64,000 nt of DNA from Streptomonospora sp. PA3 (GCF_009728995.1 NZ_VTZW01000008.1:248001-312000); one strand, 5' to 3'; shown: positions 18,129 through 26,734, counted from the first letter of the stretch. Numbers and translations: made by a program. Notes: generated by a model not told the origin, from the sequence alone.

Positions 18129-19278
18129 TCCGGTGCAGGTACCCCTCCTCGTGCTCCGCAGCAAGCACCCAGGCGAACGCGACCCCGCCAGGAGGGAACA
18201 CCCATCCCTCCGCGTCGACCTGGACGATCCCGCGACGAGGAGCCGCGTCGCCCGTGCGTATGGTCGGGGCCGCGCTGGAGACGAGGAACGGGAACACGTT
18301 GACGTGCACGATGCTCGACTGCGAATAGTCGATCTCATACTCAGCCCGCCGCGTCGGCACGCGCGTCTGCATGACGTAGCTGTGCCCCCGCTTGTCGAAC
18401 TTCATCATGTAGCGGTACTCGACGCTCACCCGCGAACCGATGTGCTCTCCGACGTCCGCCGACTCGGCTGTGTAGACGAGGCGGTCGGACTCGCTCCGCT
18501 TGCTCACGTCCATCTCGATACCCGCCACGCGCATGTGGCGCAGGCTGAACAGACCTTCGTGCAACTCAGGGGCGAACCGCCGAGAACCCGCGATCTGCCA
18601 GCAGCCGTCGAAGGCGCGGTCCTGCACCATCTGCGCGTACCCCGCGGCCGACATCGAGGCACCGAACCGGAATACCGACTTGCGCAGGACCGCCTCGTAG
18701 CGGATCTCGACCGTAAAATCGAAGAACGGATCGATCCCGTCGGCTCCCGGCGGATCGGCGGAGTCCGCGATGTAGATCCTCGCGCGGTAGTTCTCCCACG
18801 GCTCCTCTCTCAACGCGCGGTCCGCGATCACACCGCGCAGCCCTTCGGCAAGGTCCGTGCTCCCGGTGGTCGACGCCAAGGCGGCGCGCAGGACCCGGTC
18901 GGTGCTGTCGGTGGCCAACAGGCTGTCCAGTAGCCGCTCGTCGTCCAGCACCGCCGAGGCCGCAGCGCGCGCCAGCGCGGGGCGCTGCTGGTCTCCCACC
19001 TCCAGCAGTGTGCGGCGCAACTGCTCGGATGCGTCGGTGCGGATGAACCACTCCCAGACCACACCGATGATGCCCGTCGACAGGGTGGCCGCGCCCAATT
19101 CGCCGAAGGGGACCGTCCCGCTCCACACCCATCCCCGCTCGGCACCGAGGTAGTCGAGCGCGAACAGCACCAGGCTCGCAAGCAGCAGACTGACCACGAC
19201 CAACTCGACGCGCAACGCGACGATGCGCCGCAGGTAGCGCCGCGCCGCGGCGGCAGAACCGCCGCTCGCGGCCGTCAC
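18082..19278 (-). CDS. Unknown membrane-anchored protein, last gene of the peptide/PIMT operon
   Basis: A 398-residue protein of unknown family. Two hydrophobic helices lie near the N-terminus (about residues 21-44, VELVVVSLLLASLVLFALDY, and about 61-79, TLSTGIIGVVWEWFI), leaving a large soluble C-terminal part of about 310 residues on the cytoplasmic side if both helices cross. The soluble part has regular charged and aromatic stretches (VEIRYEAVLRKSVFRFGASM, VSVEYRYMMKFDKRGHSYVM) suggesting a beta-rich domain. The GTG start overlaps the TGA of the peptidase gene (GTGA), so the two are coupled. In defence loci, membrane-anchored proteins coupled to a sensor or protease are often effectors, but no catalytic motif is visible here. 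Confidence 0.75.
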   Translation of the reverse strand: MTAASGGSAAAARRYLRRIVALRVELVVVSLLLASLVLFALDYLGAERGWVWSGTVPFGELGAATLSTGIIGVVWEWFIRTDASEQLRRTLLEVGDQQRPALARAAASAVLDDERLLDSLLATDSTDRVLRAALASTTGSTDLAEGLRGVIADRALREEPWENYRARIYIADSADPPGADGIDPFFDFTVEIRYEAVLRKSVFRFGASMSAAGYAQMVQDRAFDGCWQIAGSRRFAPELHEGLFSLRHMRVAGIEMDVSKRSESDRLVYTAESADVGEHIGSRVSVEYRYMMKFDKRGHSYVMQTRVPTRRAEYEIDYSQSSIVHVNVFPFLVSSAAPTIRTGDAAPRRGIVQVDAEGWVFPPGGVAFAWVLAAEHEEGYLHRISAASEQSAGGRPEK

Positions 19279-20459
19279 AGCCGGTACCTCAACATGCCCG
19301 CGGGCAGGTAGATGTCAAGATCGGAAGAGGTGACCACCAACCCGTCCGCACGACGGCCGATTACGGTGGCCTCTTCGGTAAGTTCACGCACCGCTTCGCT
19401 GACGGCTTCCTCCTCCAGACCGGTCGCGGCGGCGATCTCGCGCACTGTCGTGCCCGGCTGGGCGTGGTCGGCGACCACGCGCGCGACCGGACTCACCACC
19501 ATCGATCGGGGAAACCCCATGACCAGGCGCTCGGCGATGCGATCGAACTCGGGACCGAAGTCGAACCACCCCGTCTCGATGTCCGGCACCGCGTCCACTC
19601 CCCTGACGATGTCGCGTTCGACTTCCTTGATGCGACCGCGTCCGGCGGCGACGAGGCTCATCAATCCGTCGATCCCGATGCGCCGGTACAGCATGTAGGT
19701 CATCCGCAAGAACTCGTTGTAGTGCTCCCAGACGGTGTCGTAGACATGGTTGCGGCGGTTGAAGACCTCGATCCAATACGTGGGCACCACACCGACCTGG
19801 CGGCCGCTGAGCATGATGCTGCCGACGAGTTCAGCGATACCCTCCTCCAGCCCGCGCCCCATCAGGTCGGGGTCCTGGTGTCCCAGGGCGACGTGGATCA
19901 GCTCATGGCATACCAGCGCCTCCGAGTACAGCGGACGCACCGCGGCCCGCCGCAGGTACACGCCGGGGGCAACGCCGTACTTTCGCTGGTCTCCGGCGTC
20001 GGCGGTGAGCATCGCGTAGCGGCGGTCCTGGTAGGGCTCGGGAAACGCGTCCACGACCCGGACCACGGGGGCGCCGACGTCGACCCCGTAGGAACCGAGG
20101 AACTCGGTGGTGTTGGCCAATGCGTGCCTGATGCCGGCGTCGATGTCGGCGTGCCGGCCGATGAGGGCGCGTGCATCCGCATCGTCCAGCACCCCGGCCA
20201 TCCGGCTCGCCTCCCTTCGGGCGAGCAGCGCGATCGCGCGGGCCTCGCCTTGGTCGCCCTCCGGAACCGAACCCGCGAAATCGGCGAGCGCCGCGGCTAC
20301 TCCCGGAACATCGAACCGCTCGTTGCGGATGTCTGCAGGAAAGTACGGCAGCAGCCGACCCGGCAGGGTGCACTCGCTACCGCCGAGGTACCAGGCGGAC
20401 CAGAGCACGTCCTCTCCGGACAGGGGGAGTTCCTCGGTACCGGTTTCGATGCTGGTCAT
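19275..20459 (-). CDS. Predicted gluzincin-type zinc metallopeptidase with C-terminal winged-helix-like region
   Basis: A 394-residue protein carrying a zinc-peptidase signature: HELIH at 185-189 and, 17 residues on, GLEEGIAELVG, whose glutamate (about 206) fits the third ligand of HExxH(n)E gluzincins. A tyrosine and aromatic-rich helical region follows. The last 80 residues (GTTVREIAAATGLEEEAVSE, AVRELTEEATVIGRRADGLV) resemble a winged helix-turn-helix. No signal peptide, so it is probably cytoplasmic. The ATG overlaps the stop of the upstream methyltransferase (ATGA) and its own stop overlaps the next GTG, making a tightly coupled operon. It may cleave a modified peptide or a signalling protein; this is inference. 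Confidence 0.8.
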   Translation of the reverse strand: MTSIETGTEELPLSGEDVLWSAWYLGGSECTLPGRLLPYFPADIRNERFDVPGVAAALADFAGSVPEGDQGEARAIALLARREASRMAGVLDDADARALIGRHADIDAGIRHALANTTEFLGSYGVDVGAPVVRVVDAFPEPYQDRRYAMLTADAGDQRKYGVAPGVYLRRAAVRPLYSEALVCHELIHVALGHQDPDLMGRGLEEGIAELVGSIMLSGRQVGVVPTYWIEVFNRRNHVYDTVWEHYNEFLRMTYMLYRRIGIDGLMSLVAAGRGRIKEVERDIVRGVDAVPDIETGWFDFGPEFDRIAERLVMGFPRSMVVSPVARVVADHAQPGTTVREIAAATGLEEEAVSEAVRELTEEATVIGRRADGLVVTSSDLDIYLPAGMLRYRL

Positions 20460-21415
20460 GTCAACCGCGGCTTTCGGATATCGGGGGACGGGGAATTCGG
20501 CCGTGCTTCGGGAACAAAGGAGACATCATAGAGGGAATGCCGGAGCGCCAACTCCTCGGACACCGGTTTCACCCAGGTCCGCAAACAGGCGAAACGCTGC
20601 GGTTCCGTTGCGAGATAGGACCTGTGGTCGGTGAACGTGGAGCGCAGCCAACTGCGGTGGGGCTCGGCGCCGAATTCGGAAGCGGTGATCGGCCCGGCGA
20701 ACTGAACGCGGCCGCCCGCCCGGATGAGGTGGGCGAGCGTGTCTGCGGGCCGCCGCGTGAAGCAGGTCGCGTAAACGGCGTCGGCACAGCCCGGGCGCAG
20801 CGGGGCGGCGGCGACGTCGCCGCGCACCAACCCCGCCGATACCGGAGTACGCGACGATCCCCGCGGAAAGCGCAGGTCCACCCCAACCGCCCGCCCTCGG
20901 CTCCCGACGATGTGTGCCGCGCATGCCAGGTGGTAACCGGACCCCGCGCCGAACTCCACGACGGTTTCGCCGCTGTCGCAGCCGAGCAGGTCGAGCATCA
21001 CCGCCACCAGGCCGGGAGGCGTGAGGCAACTGCCCGTCCCGGTGGGCACGTGCACGTTCAGGTAGGCCATGTGTTGCGAGCGCGCTGGGACATAGCGGTG
21101 GCGGGGGACGGCCGCCACGGCGGCGGCCGTCCTCGCGCTGATCCCCACCGACGACAGCACATCGGCCAACCGGTGGCGCTGCTCGCGGGCGGCACTGCCC
21201 ACGAACTGCGCAAACCCGCGTTCAGCGGCCGGGTGCGCGGCGCGGGCCCGCCGGATGTTCCATTCGGTAAGCAGGGTCGCGCGGCAGAACGGCAGGCGAT
21301 CCAGCCGGGCATCCAGCTCCTCGGGCGAGAATCGCGGGAAATAGGCATAGAAATCGGGCCGCAACGCGGTCTTCAGCGTCCACGTGTCACGTCGCGGCCC
21401 GTCCGTTGCGATCAT
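20456..21415 (-). CDS. Protein-L-isoaspartate O-methyltransferase-like enzyme
   Basis: A 319-residue SAM-dependent methyltransferase of the PIMT family. Recognisable are VPRHRYVP (104-110), the substrate loop aligned with SQPYxVA but reading LTPPGLVAVML, and SAM motif I VVEFGAGSGYHLA (152-164). The residue matching the PIMT catalytic serine is Thr132. An N-terminal extension of about 80 residues and a C-terminal one of about 90 distinguish it from repair PIMTs of about 210 residues. PIMT relatives in RiPP clusters (lasso peptides, graspetides, lanthipeptides) convert peptide aspartates to aspartimide or isoaspartate. The gene starts 6 bases after a 14-codon ORF encoding a Gly/Asp peptide, and its stop overlaps the metallopeptidase start. 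A peptide-modifying role is therefore plausible but unproven. Confidence 0.85.
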   Translation of the reverse strand: MIATDGPRRDTWTLKTALRPDFYAYFPRFSPEELDARLDRLPFCRATLLTEWNIRRARAAHPAAERGFAQFVGSAAREQRHRLADVLSSVGISARTAAAVAAVPRHRYVPARSQHMAYLNVHVPTGTGSCLTPPGLVAVMLDLLGCDSGETVVEFGAGSGYHLACAAHIVGSRGRAVGVDLRFPRGSSRTPVSAGLVRGDVAAAPLRPGCADAVYATCFTRRPADTLAHLIRAGGRVQFAGPITASEFGAEPHRSWLRSTFTDHRSYLATEPQRFACLRTWVKPVSEELALRHSLYDVSFVPEARPNSPSPDIRKPRLT

Positions 21416-21421
21416 CGTCCC

Positions 21422-21466
21422 TTATCCGGGGCCGCCGCCACCGCCGTCGTCGCTACCGCCGCCCAT
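21422..21466 (-). CDS. 14-residue Gly/Asp micropeptide ahead of the PIMT-like gene
   Basis: A 15-codon ORF encoding MGGGSDDGGGGGPG and ending in TAA, 6 bases before the methyltransferase ATG. It is supported by a near-perfect ribosome site (CCAGGAGGTAACC directly before the ATG), the best in this operon; the methyltransferase itself has no comparable site and would be translated by coupling. The Asp-Asp-Gly sequence is the kind of flexible Asp-Gly site that PIMT-like enzymes act on, so the peptide could be a minimal substrate. Alternatively it is only a translation-coupling leader. It has no leader/core division, so a classical RiPP precursor is doubtful. Confidence 0.55.
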   Translation of the reverse strand: MGGGSDDGGGGGPG

Positions 21467-21493
21467 GGTTACCTCCTGGTCTGCTCCGTGGAT

Positions 21494-21523
21494 CGTATAC
21501 GCCGTCCGATGCCGCAAGCTTAA
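21494..21523 (-). promoter_or_regulatory. Candidate promoter of the micropeptide/PIMT operon
   Basis: On the minus strand TTAAGC (21518-21523), 18 bases, then TATACG (21494-21499), ending 27 bases before the micropeptide ATG. The -10 element is good, the -35 weak. Confidence 0.4.
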
Positions 21524-21731
21524 TCGCGCGGTTCGGCGTTGGAAATCCGCTCTACGGCCACGAGTACCTTACCGGGAAGGATTCGGCCAGCGCAGCCCGA
21601 GGCGCATTTCGCATGTTCGTGCACGGTGATGCACAAGACCGCCCGGATTCGCCCTCCGTTTCCCGACTATCTGACCCGCCTGCGCTCGGAACCATCAGAC
21701 ACGGAATTCGCCTTCAGTCGCGGCCGGAAAG

Positions 21732-23096
21732 TCAAAGCAGTCGCTCCTGGCCGCGGACTGGGTCGGCAGCCGAGGAGCGCCGACGCTGGCTGCGCACGCG
21801 GTTGCGCTCCTGACGCTGTTCGGCGGTCTCCACCCCCCGCTCCGCCGCCACGACGACGCCGAACCCCTGCTGCGCGCGCCGCTGCACAAGGTCGCGGAGG
21901 TTCTCTGCCGTTGTTCCGACCGTACCGACCAGGCCATCCTTGACGAGGTCGATGAACTGGGAATTGGTTAGATAACGCGGTACCGTGTCGTAGCCGAGGC
22001 GTCGGCCTCCGCCCTCTCCAAGCAGCCGCGGATCTTCCAACAGGAGCGGCAGGTAGCTCACCGGAAGGTACATACCCGGGGCAAGCCGCTGCTCGGCAGC
22101 GCCCCCATCCGGCCAGTGCGCAAGTTTCACAAAGCAGGAGTCGGTGCCCAGCCGCCATTCCTCCGGGGTCGCCGCCTGCCGACTGCGCCCGGCCACATCG
22201 GCCAGACGATCCACCTGGCTGAGCAGCCGGTCGTCGACACGGACGAACTTGTCCCGGTTCAGTTTCTTGTACTGCACCAGAGTGAAACTTCTCGTGTTCT
22301 CGTGGTAGTACAGCAGGTCGGCGCCCAAGCGGGCCTCGACCGGCGTGGCGTTGATGTTGGTGACCTCCAGCCGCCGTTGCCCATCGGTGGCGACGGTGAT
22401 GTCGGTGCGGTTGGCCGAGTCCCTCGCCCAACCGTCGGGCACCGACGCACGGACATCGTGTTCGATCAGGCTCTGCTCGGTCGGGTCCGGAATGAGCCCG
22501 GCCAGATAAGGTTCACCCTCGGCCGGCCGCTGCCACGCATCGACTGCTTCCGCCGGGAACCCGGAGATGCGCAGCGCCACGTGCAAGGCGTCGCGTTCCT
22601 GCCGCCACAATCGGTCCGCGGGGCGTGCGTTATCGAGCCGTGCCGAGTTCAGGATTCCGCTCAGCCATTCGATGAGCCGGGCGAAATACGGGTGCTGCTG
22701 CCGCAGCGCACCCAACACGGCGCCGCCGGAATCCTCCTGCAACGGGTGAGCGGGGTAGCGCAATGCCGATCGCAGATCCTCTCGCGCCGCGTACCCCAGG
22801 GCCAGACCTTCAGCGGTCGCGCCCAGTGCACCCGTGCCGCGCAGGTACTCCACTTTCACCCGCCGCCCTACCGAGGCCACCTTGGTCCCGCTGGGCCGCT
22901 GCACAATGCCCATGTGAGTCAGCACATGCTCGGCCTGGCCCTGGTCTTCGCCGCGAACGAAAACCAGGGCCACCTGCCCTCCGTGCGGACCCGAGGGCGG
23001 AGGGTCGGGCACGTTGGCGGTGAGCACCTGGTCGAGGTCCAGCGCTACTTTGGTGGACCTGCGTTGGTGGGCCGTGAGCGAGAAGACGTATACCAC
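21732..23096 (-). CDS. Predicted PD-(D/E)xK-superfamily nuclease (QxK variant), defence island
   Basis: A 454-residue protein I cannot assign to a named family. Its centre shows a restriction-nuclease-like core: RRLEVTNIN (E about 244), GADLLYYHENTRSFTLVQYK with D about 260 and Q275-x-K277. This E...D...QxK order matches PD-(D/E)xK enzymes of the Mrr-like QxK type. The N-terminal 200 residues contain a small domain starting VYVFSLTAHQRRS and a helical region; the C-terminal 60 residues are Arg/Gln-rich. The gene is divergent from the HEPN-DUF499 gene, and the start is a GTG with no ribosome site but a -10 box 7 bases upstream. Position beside methylase and ATPase genes fits a nuclease subunit of the same system. 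Confidence 0.7.
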   Translation of the reverse strand: MVYVFSLTAHQRRSTKVALDLDQVLTANVPDPPPSGPHGGQVALVFVRGEDQGQAEHVLTHMGIVQRPSGTKVASVGRRVKVEYLRGTGALGATAEGLALGYAAREDLRSALRYPAHPLQEDSGGAVLGALRQQHPYFARLIEWLSGILNSARLDNARPADRLWRQERDALHVALRISGFPAEAVDAWQRPAEGEPYLAGLIPDPTEQSLIEHDVRASVPDGWARDSANRTDITVATDGQRRLEVTNINATPVEARLGADLLYYHENTRSFTLVQYKKLNRDKFVRVDDRLLSQVDRLADVAGRSRQAATPEEWRLGTDSCFVKLAHWPDGGAAEQRLAPGMYLPVSYLPLLLEDPRLLGEGGGRRLGYDTVPRYLTNSQFIDLVKDGLVGTVGTTAENLRDLVQRRAQQGFGVVVAAERGVETAEQRQERNRVRSQRRRSSAADPVRGQERLL

Positions 23097-23103
23097 CGCA
23101 CGG

Positions 23104-23132
23104 ACAGTAACCAGTCCACCGCCATCGGGCAA
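23104..23132 (-). promoter_or_regulatory. Leaderless promoter for the predicted QxK nuclease
   Basis: TTGCCC (23127-23132), 17 bases, TACTGT (23104-23109), then 7 bases to the GTG at 23096. The geometry puts transcription start at the GTG itself and supports that start choice. Confidence 0.5.
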
Positions 23133-23289
23133 CGGAGCCGAAAGCCGAGTACGCCCCTGGCCGGATCCGGACGGCCCGGCCGCGCCCGCAGAGCGCCGCC
23201 TCCAGTCCGCAAACCGCCGCATTCGCCGCTGTCGTCGTGGTCTGATTTCATCGATGTCGCAACGGGACGACGCGGGAGGGACGGACACC

Positions 23290-26200
23290 ATGGCGGCGAG
23301 CAACCGCGATCGCGTGGGGCAGGGCTTCGAGATTCTGGCCGAAGGACTCAAGCCGTTCGTCGAGACCCGAATGTCGGCCGCCGCGCCGTCCGGGCAGGAC
23401 TGGCTGGAGTTCTGGAAGCGCCGCGAGGAGAAGCGTTCGGGTTCCGGCTACACCTACTCCAAGGACGACCCCCAGCTTCTGCTGCGCATCCTCACCGAAG
23501 AATGGCGGGTCTTCAAGGACCACCTGTCCCGTGCCGAATCCAGCCTGGCCAGCGAACTCCGCCAAACACGCAACGAATGGGCGCACAACGCGCCGTTCTC
23601 CTTCGACGACGCCTACCGCGCCCTGGACACTACAGAGCGGCTACTCAGCGCGGTCGGTGCCACCGAGCAGGCCGAGCGGGTACGCAAGATGCGCATCGAC
23701 CTGCAACGCGCCACTTACGAGGCCGAGACCAAGCGCAACGCCAAGGCCGCCGAGACCCCGGTCAGCGTTCCCGGTTCCCAGGACGGCCACGGACTCAAAC
23801 CGTGGCGCGAGGTGCTCCACCCGCATACCGACATCGCAACCGGCAACTACGCGGCGGCCGAGTTCGCCGCTGACCTGCACCGTGTCGCCTTCGGAGACGG
23901 CACGTCGTCGGCCGAGTACGCCGACCCCATGCTGTTCTTCCAGCGCACCTATCTCACCGACGGTCTCCGTGACCTGCTGACCTGGGCGGTGCGGCGTATC
24001 GGCGGCGACACCAACGCGCCGCCCATCGTCAACCTGCAGACCAACTTCGGCGGCGGCAAAACACACTCCATGCTCTCGCTGTGGCACCTGTTCTCCGGTG
24101 AGCACGGGGAACAGGAATATCCGCAGGAGTTCCAGGAACTGCTGGACGGACGGGGAATCAAAGAGCTCGGCGGGCGTGTGCGGCGAGTCGCGCTGGTCGG
24201 CAACCACATCCCCGCCGGCGAGGCGCGAACGATGGCCGACGGAACTGTCCTACACACGCTGTGGGGCGAGCTGGCCTGGCAGCTGGGGGGCCGCGAAGCC
24301 TACGACATCGTCGCCGAGGCCGACCGTACACGAAGCAACCCCGCCTCCGCGCTCAACGACCTGATCCAGGCATACTCGCCCTGCCTGATCCTCGTGGACG
24401 AATGGGTGGCCTACGCCCGGCAGCTCTACGACCGCGACGACCTTCCCGGCGGCTCCTTCGCCACCCAGTTCACCTTCGCCCAGACCCTGACCGAGGTGGT
24501 CTCCGGCATCCCCGGATCCATGCTGGTGGTGTCCATTCCCGCATCGCATGAGTCCACCGACGGCTCCGACGACTCCTCCAACGAGCTGGAGACCGGCGGC
24601 GCCAACGGCCGAGCCGCGCTGCAATCGCTGCAGAACGCCATCCGGCGCAAGGCCGACCAGTGGCGTCCCGCCAGTAGCCACGAGTCGTTCGAGATCGTGC
24701 GACGCCGACTCTTCCAGGAGCCCGACAGCCGGGCGCGCAGCGCCATCGACGCAACCGCCCGCGCCTATCTGCAGTTCTACGCCAAGCACCGCGACGAGTT
24801 CCCCAGCGGCTCTGCGGAGCTGGACTACGAGAAGCGGATCAAAGCGACCTACCCGATCCATCCGGAACTGTTCCAACGGCTCTACGACGACTGGTCCGCT
24901 TTGGACCGCTTCCAACGCACCCGCGGCGTGCTTCGCCTGATGAGTGTGGTCATCCATGAGCTGTGGCGGGACGAGGACCCCGCCCCGCTGATCATGCCCG
25001 GGTCGATCCCGCTGGACGCCCACCGGGTCCGCACCGAGATCAGCCAGTACCTGGAGGACAACTTCAAACCGGTGATCGACGCCGACATCGACGGCGCCGA
25101 CGCCACTCCGAACCGGATCGACACCGAGCGCACGCTCTACGGACAGCGCAGACTCACCACGCGGTTGGCGCGGACCATCTTCTTCGGTTCCGCGCCCACA
25201 CTCAAGGGCAGCAACAAGGGGATCGACCAGCAGCGGATCTGGCTGGGCACGGCGATCCCCGGAGACACTGTGGGCAACTTCGGCGGGGCGCTGCACCTGC
25301 TGTCGGACCGGGCCCACTACCTCTACTCCGACGGCTCCCGCTATTGGTACGACACCCAGCCTTCGGTCACCCGCCTCGCGCGCGACCACGCGGAGCGGCT
25401 CCGCGAACACCCAGAGGACGTGTGGGCCTACTTGCGGGAACGGCTTCAGCCCGAGCGGCGGCGGCGCGGCGCGTTCGCGGCCGTCAACGTAGCAGTGGAA
25501 CACACCAACGAGGTCCGCGATACAGACGTCGCCAGCCTGGTGATCCTCCACCCCCGCTACGCCCACACCCGTCGCAACGATTCCTCCGACGCACGCGAGT
25601 TCGCCGATTCCGTGCTGCGCCAGTGCGGCAGTGCGCAGCGCACCAACCGCAACATGGTGGTGTTCCTCGCGCCCGACGAGAGGCGGCTGGCCGAACTCAC
25701 CGAAGCCGCCCGCGATCACATTGCCTGGAAGGGCATCGTCGATCGCCTTGACGAACTGGAGCTGTCCCCCCAGCAGGCCGCACACGCACGGGGCAAGCTC
25801 GCCTCCGCCGACGAGGCTGTTGCCGGGCGGATCCCGCAGACGTACTTCTGGGTTTTCGCGCCGATGCAGCGCCCCGGTCGGCCTTTGCAGTGGGAGGAGC
25901 TGCGCGCCGACCGCGGTCCCGACGGGCTCGCCGAGCGCGTCACCGAGAAACTGCGCGCCAACGCCCAGCTGCTGAGCGAGATCTCCGCCCCGGCTGTGCG
26001 GCGCGACCTCGATAGCAAGCTCGGCTCGGAACAGGCGTGGGGCAAGGGCTACCTGACATTCGGCGACCTGTGGGGCTATTGCTGCAAGTACGCCTACCTG
26101 CCGCGGCTGACCGGCCGCCACGTGCTCGAGGACGCGATCCGCGCATGCTTCGACCGCGGGGTGACCTGGGAACACGAGGGATTCGCCCTTGCCGAGTCCT

Positions 26201-26715
26201 ACGACGAGGGCGAGGGGCGTTTCAGCGGTCTGCTGCTGCCGATGGAGGACCCCGCTCCGGCCCACATCAGCGACGCCATGCTGCTGGTGCGACCGGACCT
26301 GGCGGTGTCCCAGCGCGAGGCTGAGAAGGCGGCGCGCGAAGCCGCACAGGTCCCATCCATCGACGACGCAACCCGTGCGGATCCGGGCGGGACCGCGCAA
26401 GCCGAAGGCACACATCCCACCCCGGATTCGCGCAAGGGCCAGCCGTCCGCGCCGAGCCCGCAGCAGCCGCAGCGTCCCGCCAACACCCGCTTCTACGGCA
26501 GCTACACCGTCGACCCCGGCCGCTACGGCCGCGACTTCACCAACCTGGCTCAAGAGGTGCTGCGCCACCTCGTCGCAGTGGAGGGGGCGGATGTGACCAT
26601 CAGCGTCGAGATCAAGGCGACCCACGACGGCGGATTTGCGGAGGACACCGTCAGAGTGGTCTCGGAGAACGCGAACACGTTGAAGTTCGACGAAGCCGGC
26701 TTCGCCGACGAATGA
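23290..26715 (+). CDS. HEPN-DUF499 ATPase (anti-phage-associated type)
   Basis: A 1141-residue protein. Residues 1-125 form a Swt1-type HEPN domain (QGFEILAEGLKPFVE, then RQTRNEWAHN) containing the RxxxxH motif (R94 to H99) of HEPN ribonucleases. From about 170 on is a DUF499 P-loop ATPase with Walker A TNFGGGKTHSM (253-258 for FGGGKT) and Walker B CLILVDEW (about 366). A Pro/Gln-rich linker precedes a small C-terminal domain. ATG at 23290 is chosen because the HEPN homology begins right there and GGGAGGG lies upstream; the frame is open 276 bases earlier without protein-like sequence. DUF499 ATPases accompany DUF1156 methylases in defence loci. The HEPN fusion suggests an RNA-cleaving, possibly abortive, output. 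Confidence 0.92.
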   Translation: MAASNRDRVGQGFEILAEGLKPFVETRMSAAAPSGQDWLEFWKRREEKRSGSGYTYSKDDPQLLLRILTEEWRVFKDHLSRAESSLASELRQTRNEWAHNAPFSFDDAYRALDTTERLLSAVGATEQAERVRKMRIDLQRATYEAETKRNAKAAETPVSVPGSQDGHGLKPWREVLHPHTDIATGNYAAAEFAADLHRVAFGDGTSSAEYADPMLFFQRTYLTDGLRDLLTWAVRRIGGDTNAPPIVNLQTNFGGGKTHSMLSLWHLFSGEHGEQEYPQEFQELLDGRGIKELGGRVRRVALVGNHIPAGEARTMADGTVLHTLWGELAWQLGGREAYDIVAEADRTRSNPASALNDLIQAYSPCLILVDEWVAYARQLYDRDDLPGGSFATQFTFAQTLTEVVSGIPGSMLVVSIPASHESTDGSDDSSNELETGGANGRAALQSLQNAIRRKADQWRPASSHESFEIVRRRLFQEPDSRARSAIDATARAYLQFYAKHRDEFPSGSAELDYEKRIKATYPIHPELFQRLYDDWSALDRFQRTRGVLRLMSVVIHELWRDEDPAPLIMPGSIPLDAHRVRTEISQYLEDNFKPVIDADIDGADATPNRIDTERTLYGQRRLTTRLARTIFFGSAPTLKGSNKGIDQQRIWLGTAIPGDTVGNFGGALHLLSDRAHYLYSDGSRYWYDTQPSVTRLARDHAERLREHPEDVWAYLRERLQPERRRRGAFAAVNVAVEHTNEVRDTDVASLVILHPRYAHTRRNDSSDAREFADSVLRQCGSAQRTNRNMVVFLAPDERRLAELTEAARDHIAWKGIVDRLDELELSPQQAAHARGKLASADEAVAGRIPQTYFWVFAPMQRPGRPLQWEELRADRGPDGLAERVTEKLRANAQLLSEISAPAVRRDLDSKLGSEQAWGKGYLTFGDLWGYCCKYAYLPRLTGRHVLEDAIRACFDRGVTWEHEGFALAESYDEGEGRFSGLLLPMEDPAPAHISDAMLLVRPDLAVSQREAEKAAREAAQVPSIDDATRADPGGTAQAEGTHPTPDSRKGQPSAPSPQQPQRPANTRFYGSYTVDPGRYGRDFTNLAQEVLRHLVAVEGADVTISVEIKATHDGGFAEDTVRVVSENANTLKFDEAGFADE

Positions 26716-26734
26716 GCTAGGTAAGGCGCCCCCC

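Noticed and set aside
20456-21466. Classical RiPP cluster (lanthipeptide, lasso peptide or graspetide)
   Set aside because: No cyclase, dehydratase, ATP-grasp enzyme or leader peptidase of these classes is nearby, and the peptide has no leader/core structure.
23014-23289. N-terminal extension of the HEPN-DUF499 protein
   Set aside because: The frame is open but Arg/Ser/Pro-rich without homology, while the HEPN domain begins at the ATG at 23290 with a ribosome site.
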